Part shown: piece by piece, positions 30,609 through 35,236 of the stretch
Position numbering within the stretch: position 1 is the stretch's first letter
How the letters are laid out: every line of letters begins with the position of its first letter
Assembly: GCF_002551245.1 (NCBI RefSeq)
Contig: NZ_NTGZ01000045.1
Coordinates: forward strand, 1 to 35,236
Length of the DNA: 35,236 bases
Origin: Streptomyces sp. rh34
GTDB lineage: Bacteria; Actinomycetota; Actinomycetes; Streptomycetales; Streptomycetaceae
Reading direction: 5' to 3'
Translations under genes and position numbers: made by a program
The notes under the pieces: model-generated
Database searches by the model: none
What the model saw: the letters and a program-made list of their open reading frames with translations, nothing else
What the model was told of the DNA's origin: nothing

Positions 30609-30980
30609 GAACCGGATGATCCGGCTCGTCATGCCGGATCGCACCGGTCGTATGAATGTGCCGCGGTGCCCGCTGACCAGTTGCTTTCGCGCTGCGTCGT
30701 CGGGCGCTGCGGCATGTTCGGACCCCGACCGCATCCGGTGCCCGACTGCCGGTAGGCCCCGTGCCCGCGGTGTGATCCGCGTATGCGGCGGCCGCCGGTG
30801 AAGGGCGGCCCCCGTGTTGCGTGAGCGCCCGATGCGACCTGTGCTCGACCGGGTGTCACGGAAGGGGCCCGGTGCGAGCCCAGGGCGTCACGCCCGGCTC
30901 GGTGGGGCCCCTACCCATGTCGGTCGTGGAAACAAACCTGCCGAACCTTCGGACCTTCTCGGACCTTCGGAGTGCACCCG
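30609..30980. other. Intergenic region between carD and ispD
   Basis: 372 bp with no supported gene. A GC-rich hairpin-prone stretch at about 30785-30812 (GCGGCGGCCGCCGG / GGGCGGCC) could terminate carD transcription. Near the ispD start the nonamer CGGACCTTC occurs twice (about 30950 and 30960). Confidence 0.45.
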
Positions 30981-31748
30981 ATGTCATCGACACCACCCCC
31001 GACCGACCGGCCGCGCCCTCCCCGTACCGCCGCGGTGATCCCCGCGGCCGGACGGGGCGTGCGGCTCGGGCCGGGCGCGCCCAAGGCCCTTCGGGTGCTC
31101 GGCGGGACGCCCATGCTGATCCACGCCGTTCGCGCCATGGCCGCGTCCCGGGCCGTCTCCCTCGTCGTGGTCGTCGCCCCGCCGGACGGCGGGCCCGAGG
31201 TGAAACACCTCCTCGACGAGCACGCGCTGCCCGAGCACACCGACTATCTGGTGGTGCCGGGCGGTGAGACCCGCCAGGAGTCCGTGCGCCTGGGCCTCGA
31301 CGCGCTCCCCGACGACGTCGCCGTCGTCCTGGTCCACGACGCCGCCCGCCCCCTGGTGCCGGTCGACACGGTCGACGCGGTCGCCTCGGCCGTACGGGAC
31401 GGAGCGCCCGCCGTCGTTCCCGCGCTGCCCCTCGCGGACACCGTCAAGGAGGTCGAGCCCGCCAAGACGCCCGGGGAGCCGGAGCCGGTGCTCGCCACCC
31501 CCGTACGGGCCAGGCTGCGCGCGGTGCAGACACCGCAGGGCTTCGACCGGGACACGCTGGTGCGGGCGCACGCCGAGGTCGCGGTCGACGGCGAGGGCGC
31601 CACGGACGACGCGGGCATGGTGGAACGGCTCGGCGCGCCGGTGGTCGTCGTCCCCGGCCACGAGGAGGCGTTCAAGGTGACCCGGCCGCTCGACCTGGTG
31701 CTGGCCGAGGCGGTACTCGCCCGCAGGAGGGCCAACGATGGCTTCTGA
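30981..31748 (+). CDS. ispD: 2-C-methyl-D-erythritol 4-phosphate cytidylyltransferase IspD
   Basis: 255 residues from ATG 30981 (GGAG 9 nt upstream; GTG 30972 is an alternative). IspD joins CTP and MEP to CDP-ME in the MEP isoprenoid pathway. Signatures: [34 protein letters not shown] (CTP-binding glycine-rich loop with Arg and Lys), [41 protein letters not shown] and [33 protein letters not shown]. It overlaps ispF by 11 nt, so the two enzymes are translated together although IspE, the step between them, is encoded elsewhere. Confidence 0.95.
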   Translation: MSSTPPPTDRPRPPRTAAVIPAAGRGVRLGPGAPKALRVLGGTPMLIHAVRAMAASRAVSLVVVVAPPDGGPEVKHLLDEHALPEHTDYLVVPGGETRQESVRLGLDALPDDVAVVLVHDAARPLVPVDTVDAVASAVRDGAPAVVPALPLADTVKEVEPAKTPGEPEPVLATPVRARLRAVQTPQGFDRDTLVRAHAEVAVDGEGATDDAGMVERLGAPVVVVPGHEEAFKVTRPLDLVLAEAVLARRRANDGF

Positions 31749-32247
31749 GAACCCCGGGGCGAAAGCCCCCGTCATCCCGCTCGTCGGCATCGGCACCGAC
31801 ATCCACGCCTTCGAGGAGGGCCGTGAGCTGTGGTGCGCGGGCCTGAAGTGGGAGGGCGAGGGTCCCGGTCTGGCCGGCCACTCGGACGCCGACGTCGTCG
31901 CGCACGCCGCCTGCAACGCGCTCTTCTCCGCCGCCGGCCTCGGCGACCTCGGGCAGCACTTCGGCACCGGCCGTCCCGAGTGGTCCGGGGCCGCGGGCAT
32001 CACGCTGCTCACCGAAGCCGCCCGGATCGTCCGCGCCGGGGGCTTCGAGATCGGGAACGTCGCCGTCCAGGTCGTCGGCCTCCGCCCGAAGATCGGCAAG
32101 CGGCGCGAGGAGGCACAGAAGGTGCTGTCCGCCGCCGTGGGCGCCCCGGTCTCGCTCTCCGCCGCCACCTCCGACGGGCTCGGCTTCACCGGCCGGGGCG
32201 AGGGCATCGCCGGCATCGCGACCGCCCTGGTCTACCGGACCGCCTGA
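31738..32247 (+). CDS. ispF: 2-C-methyl-D-erythritol 2,4-cyclodiphosphate synthase IspF
   Basis: 169 residues from ATG 31738, with GGAGG in the end of ispD as ribosome site. IspF cyclises CDP-ME 2-phosphate to MEcPP with release of CMP. The zinc ligands are Asp21 and His23 ([12 protein letters not shown]) and His56 ([15 protein letters not shown]); [20 protein letters not shown] and [15 protein letters not shown] follow the family pattern. The gene is complete and of normal length. It is followed by a 13-bp inverted repeat. Confidence 0.95.
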   Translation: MASENPGAKAPVIPLVGIGTDIHAFEEGRELWCAGLKWEGEGPGLAGHSDADVVAHAACNALFSAAGLGDLGQHFGTGRPEWSGAAGITLLTEAARIVRAGGFEIGNVAVQVVGLRPKIGKRREEAQKVLSAAVGAPVSLSAATSDGLGFTGRGEGIAGIATALVYRTA

Positions 32248-32280
32248 CGCCCGGTCGGCGCCGGGCCCCGCGCCTGCTGC

Positions 32281-32317
32281 ACATCGCTTGCACGTACGCT
32301 GAAGGTGCAAGCGATGT
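32281..32317. promoter_or_regulatory. 13-bp inverted repeat before the GNAT gene
   Basis: ACATCGCTTGCAC (32281-32293) / GTGCAAGCGATGT (32305-32317), perfect, spacer 11 bp. It lies 34 bp after ispF and 16 bp before the GNAT start. TTGCAC and TACGCT within it resemble promoter hexamers, so it may be a regulator site overlapping a promoter, or the ispF terminator. Confidence 0.6.
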
Positions 32318-32333
32318 GAGGCAGGAGGCGGGA

Positions 32334-33017
32334 GTGGCACCGGTGACCAGCGCGACCACGGTGACGGCGGTCGACCGGCCCGACGACCGGACCGCCCACG
32401 ATGACCACGGGGACCACGCAGGCCGCAAAGGCCACAGGGACGCCGGATACGTCCTGCGCACCGCCACCGCCGACGACCTCGGCGGAGCGCGGGCCGTGAT
32501 GCTCGACACCGTCTACCGCGACCTGAAGTCCGGCTACGTACCCCGCTGGCACGCCGACATCATCGACCCCGGGACCGCCTATCTGCGCCCGGAGCGCTGC
32601 ACGCTGCTCGTCGTCGAGCACCGCGGCGAGATCGTCGCCACCGGGGCCGTACGCGACCGGGGGCCGCAGGCGCCGCCCAACCCCCCGTGGGTCGCCGAGC
32701 GCTTCCCCTCCGGGACCACCGCCCAGCTCTGCCGGATCTATGTGCGCCCCGAGCACCGCAGGCACGGACTGGCCCGGCGGCTGGTGCGCGAGCTGGGGGA
32801 GTTCGCCGCCAGGGCCGGGGGCTACGAGACGCTGTACCTGCACACCGACCCGGCCGTGCCGGGCGCCGAGCCCTTCTGGCGTTCGCTGGCGCGCGAGGTG
32901 TGCGACGAGCGGACGCTGCCCGGGGGCGGGCAGGGGATCGTCCACTTCGAGCTGCCGATGCCCGGAGTCGTCCCGGCTCCCGTCGGCGGTTTCACCCGGA
33001 CCACCCCCGCCAGTTAG
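32334..33017 (+). CDS. GNAT family N-acetyltransferase
   Basis: 227 residues from GTG 32334 (GGAGG about 6 nt upstream; GTG 32343 is possible). A polar His/Asp-rich lead (about 1-40) precedes the GNAT domain: YVLRTATADDLGGARAVML, LLVVEHRGEIVATGAVRDRG, then AQLCRIYVRPEHRRHGLARRLVRELGEFA carrying the acetyl-CoA loop (RRHGLA), then YETLYLHTDPAVPGAEPFWRSL. Substrate unknown. It probably forms its own transcript from the region with the 13-bp inverted repeat. Confidence 0.85.
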   Translation: MAPVTSATTVTAVDRPDDRTAHDDHGDHAGRKGHRDAGYVLRTATADDLGGARAVMLDTVYRDLKSGYVPRWHADIIDPGTAYLRPERCTLLVVEHRGEIVATGAVRDRGPQAPPNPPWVAERFPSGTTAQLCRIYVRPEHRRHGLARRLVRELGEFAARAGGYETLYLHTDPAVPGAEPFWRSLAREVCDERTLPGGGQGIVHFELPMPGVVPAPVGGFTRTTPAS

Positions 33018-33018
33018 A

Positions 33019-33033
33019 CGACAATCATTTTCA
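33019..33033. promoter_or_regulatory. Zur/Fur-like box before the ABC transporter
   Basis: CGACAATCATTTTCA matches the dyad TGAAAATCATTTTCA, the general form of Streptomyces Zur (and other Fur-family) sites, at 13 of 15 positions. TATAAG follows at once. It lies 16-30 bp before the binding-protein start codon, in a small A/T-rich island in otherwise GC-rich DNA. Confidence 0.55.
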
Positions 33034-33048
33034 TATAAGGTCGTTGCG

Positions 33049-34581
33049 ATGCCCACCCCCCGTCCCCGCCCTCACCGCCGCCGCGTAGCGCTGCCCCTGG
33101 CCGCCGCCGCGCTCCTCGTGCCCGTCGCCACCGCCTGCACCTCCTCAACGGATTCCGGCGGCTCCGGCGGGGACCAGCGGCTGAAGGTGGCGATGGCCTT
33201 CCCGCCCGCCCAGGCCATGTCCCCGTACGGCGACGACGCCGTCACCCTGAGCCGGCTCGCCGTCGTCGAGGGACTCACCCGGCTCGACCGGAACGGGGAG
33301 GCCGAGCCGGCTCTCGCCGCCTCCTGGAAGCGCGACGGCGACCGCGCCTGGGAGTTCACGGTCCGCGAGGACGCCGTCTTCCAGGACGGGACGAAACTCG
33401 ACGCCGCCGCCGTGGTCCGCTCGCTGACCGCCGCGCAGAAGGCGTCCCCCAAGCCCCGGGTGCTGTCCGACACCACGCTCACCGCCACGGCCGAGGACGC
33501 CGGGACCGTACGGATCACCACGAAGGACGCCGACCCGCTGCTGCCCCAGCGGCTCGCCAACCCCTCCCTGAGCATCCTGTCCGCCGCCGCGTACAAGGAC
33601 GGCTCCAAGGTGAACCCCGCCGGGCACGCCACCGGGCCCTTCACCCTCGCCGAGGTCAACGGCGCGGTCAGCGCCACCCTGGAGCGCAACGACACCTACT
33701 GGGGCGGCAGGGCCAAGGCTCCCGGCGCCGACGTGAAGTTCGTCGCCGACGGCACCGCCCGCGCCAACGCGCTGCGGACGAAGGACGTCGACGTCGCCGA
33801 GTACGTACCGATCTCCCAGGCCTCGCTGCTCGGCGACGGCCTGGTCCACGAGTTCCCCTCCGCCCGCACCAACGGCCTCTCCCTCAACACCGGACGCGGC
33901 GTCTTCGCCGACCCGGCGATGCGCGCCGCCGCCCGCGAGGCCATCGACCCCCAGGCCCTCGTCGACGGCGTCTACGAGGGCCGCGCCGACACCGCCCAGG
34001 GGCTGCTGGGCCCCGGCGTCCCGTGGGCCGCCGGCCTGCGCACCGCCCCCACCGGCCGCACGAAGGCCGCCGCCCCCGCCGAGGTCGCGGGGACGCGGCA
34101 GATCGTGCTCGCCACCTACACCAACCGGCCCGAGCTGCCCGAGGTCGCCACCGTCGTCCAGCAGCAGCTGGAGAAGCGCGGCTTCACCGTCGAGCAGGTC
34201 GTCCGCGACTACGCGCAGCTGGAGGCCGACGCGCTCGCCGGGAAGTACGACGCGTTCATCCAGGCCCGCAACACCCTCCTGGACACCGCCGACCCGGTCT
34301 CCTACCTGGCCTCCGACTTCACCTGCGACGGCAGCTTCAACATCACCCAGCTCTGCGCGAAGCCCGTCGACGCCGCCGTCGGCCGAGCCGCCGCCCTCGC
34401 CGACACCGACGCCCGCCACCGGGCCGGGATGACCGCCGAGGCCGCGATCCTCGGCTCCGACGCCCTCGTCCCGCTCGTCCACGAGCGCTTCGTGCAGGGG
34501 TACGACGACACCCGCGTCCAGGGCGTCGCCCTCGACCCGATGGAGCGCACCCTCATCACCGCCGACACCCGCATCGGGTGA
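33049..34581 (+). CDS. ABC importer substrate-binding lipoprotein, family 5 (peptide/nickel type)
   Basis: 510 residues from ATG 33049; AAGG lies 8 nt upstream. Signal peptide with ATAC at its end (Cys about residue 30), then the SBP_bac_5 fold: KVAMAFPPAQAMSPYGDDAV, VEGLTRLDRNGEAEPALAASWKRDGDRAWEFTVREDAVFQDGTKLDAAAVV, ATGPFTLAEVNGAVSATLERNDTYWGG, and a second lobe with VDGVYEGRADTAQGLLGPGVPW. Family members bind peptides, nickel, or metal-loaded metallophores. The Zur/Fur-like box suggests a metal-related substrate here. The permease gene starts 4 nt after its stop. Confidence 0.9.
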   Translation: MPTPRPRPHRRRVALPLAAAALLVPVATACTSSTDSGGSGGDQRLKVAMAFPPAQAMSPYGDDAVTLSRLAVVEGLTRLDRNGEAEPALAASWKRDGDRAWEFTVREDAVFQDGTKLDAAAVVRSLTAAQKASPKPRVLSDTTLTATAEDAGTVRITTKDADPLLPQRLANPSLSILSAAAYKDGSKVNPAGHATGPFTLAEVNGAVSATLERNDTYWGGRAKAPGADVKFVADGTARANALRTKDVDVAEYVPISQASLLGDGLVHEFPSARTNGLSLNTGRGVFADPAMRAAAREAIDPQALVDGVYEGRADTAQGLLGPGVPWAAGLRTAPTGRTKAAAPAEVAGTRQIVLATYTNRPELPEVATVVQQQLEKRGFTVEQVVRDYAQLEADALAGKYDAFIQARNTLLDTADPVSYLASDFTCDGSFNITQLCAKPVDAAVGRAAALADTDARHRAGMTAEAAILGSDALVPLVHERFVQGYDDTRVQGVALDPMERTLITADTRIG

Positions 34582-34585
34582 CCGC

Positions 34586-35236
34586 GTGAAGTACCTCGCG
34601 GGACGGCTCGCGACGCTGCTCGCCGTCGTCGCGGTGATCGGGCTGCTGCCCTGGCTGACCCGGACCGACCCGGCCCGCACGATCCTGCACGCCCGGTACG
34701 CCGACCGGCCCCCCACGCCCGAGACCCTCACCGCGATCCGCGCCGGGACCGGGCTCGACGGCGGGCCGTGGCACGTCCTGGCCGGCTGGCTCGGCGGGCT
34801 GTTCCGGGGCGACCCGGGGGAGTCCTGGGTCTCCGGGCAGCCCGTCGGGCCGGACGTCGCCGCCGCTCTCGGCAACTCCCTCACCCTGATGGGCGCCTCG
34901 CTCGCCGTCGCCGTGCTCCTCGCCCTCGCGCTGAGCGCCGCCACCCTCCGGCGCGGGGCCGCGCGCCGGATCGTCCGGGTGCGCGCCGGAGCGGGGGCGG
35001 CGGTGCTCGCCGCGCTGCCGGAGTTCCTGCTCGCCGCCGTGCTGGCCACGGTCCTCGCCGTGCACCTCGGGTGGTTCCCGGCGCTCGGCTGGGGCGCCCC
35101 CGACCAGCTCGTGCTGCCCGCGCTCGCCATGGGCGTCCCGGCCGGGGCGCTGCTCGGCCGGCTGCTGGACGACGCCCTGCCCGGCGCGTTCGCCGAACCC
35201 TGGGCCCGGGCCGCCGCCGCGAACGGCCTGCCCGGC
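34586..35236 (+). CDS. ABC importer permease, DppB/NikB type (partial, runs off right edge)
   Basis: 217 codons from GTG 34586 to the window edge with no stop. First membrane helix KYLAGRLATLLAVVAVIGLLPWL, a periplasmic domain with RAGTGLDGGPWHVLAGWLGGLFRGDPGESWVSGQPV (the GDxGxS(W) element of DppB-type permeases), then helices LGNSLTLMGASLAVAVLLALALSA, AVLAALPEFLLAAVLATVLAVHLGWFPALGW and QLVLPALAMGVPAGALLGRLL. The EAA loop, which contacts the ATPase, would begin at the truncated end (FAEPWARAAAANGLPG). It forms an operon with the binding protein; the second permease and ATPase subunits should lie just beyond the window. Confidence 0.88.
   Translation, partial: MKYLAGRLATLLAVVAVIGLLPWLTRTDPARTILHARYADRPPTPETLTAIRAGTGLDGGPWHVLAGWLGGLFRGDPGESWVSGQPVGPDVAAALGNSLTLMGASLAVAVLLALALSAATLRRGAARRIVRVRAGAGAAVLAALPEFLLAAVLATVLAVHLGWFPALGWGAPDQLVLPALAMGVPAGALLGRLLDDALPGAFAEPWARAAAANGLPG

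Overview
The window is high-GC actinobacterial chromosome, almost certainly Streptomyces. The evidence is strong third-position G/C, many GTG starts, a mycothiol gene (mshA), the phoU / phoR-phoP pair, a CarD-type RNA polymerase regulator next to ispD-ispF, DUF2516 and YbjN proteins, and a gene order that follows the conserved core of Streptomyces chromosomes. All calls come from reading the sequence; no database was searched.

Left core arm (1-13.6 kb): tail of a Lys/Ala/Pro-rich protein, a DUF2516 membrane protein, a receiver-PP2C phosphatase, a secreted NlpC/P60 endopeptidase, a methyltransferase, mshA with a sigma-R-like promoter, a YbjN protein and a lipoprotein. A more accessory stretch follows: a RelE/ParE-like toxin-antitoxin pair, a family of ~30-bp repeats, a YunG-like protein, a second methyltransferase, a 40-residue membrane peptide, and a large HTH / P-loop ATPase / TPR gene interrupted by an in-frame TGA just after its Walker A motif.

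Integrated element (13,641-22,963): a 19-bp direct repeat equal to the last codons of the phosphoglycerate mutase gene (gpm) bounds a 9.3-kb element inserted at the gpm 3' end. It carries a tyrosine integrase, an AlpA/MerR-type excisionase, a P-loop replication-type ATPase overlapping an HNH nuclease gene, two unrecognised proteins, a GntR/UTRA repressor with three operator-like dyads at a divergent promoter, a GNAT enzyme and a YozE-like protein. I find no FtsK/TraB transfer gene and no virion or terminase gene. About 2.4 kb is non-coding and highly structured: two iteron families (GCGTCCGC and GCGTCA), a 29-bp inverted repeat bracketing the central genes, several long perfect hairpins, two diverged copies of a nested inverted repeat with matched arm changes, and 21-bp subterminal repeats that look like integrase arm sites. 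It is best read as a compact replicating integrative element: a minimal AICE, a mobilisable element, or a phage-satellite-like island. It is the most interesting part of the window.

Right core arm (23-35.2 kb): gpm, an MFS transporter, a 49-residue Cys-rich CxC peptide, phoU divergent from phoR-phoP with a three-unit PHO box between them, a DUF461/PCuAC-like lipoprotein, carD, ispD-ispF (MEP isoprenoid pathway), a GNAT acetyltransferase, and the start of a peptide/nickel-type ABC importer preceded by a Zur/Fur-like box. The permease runs off the right edge.
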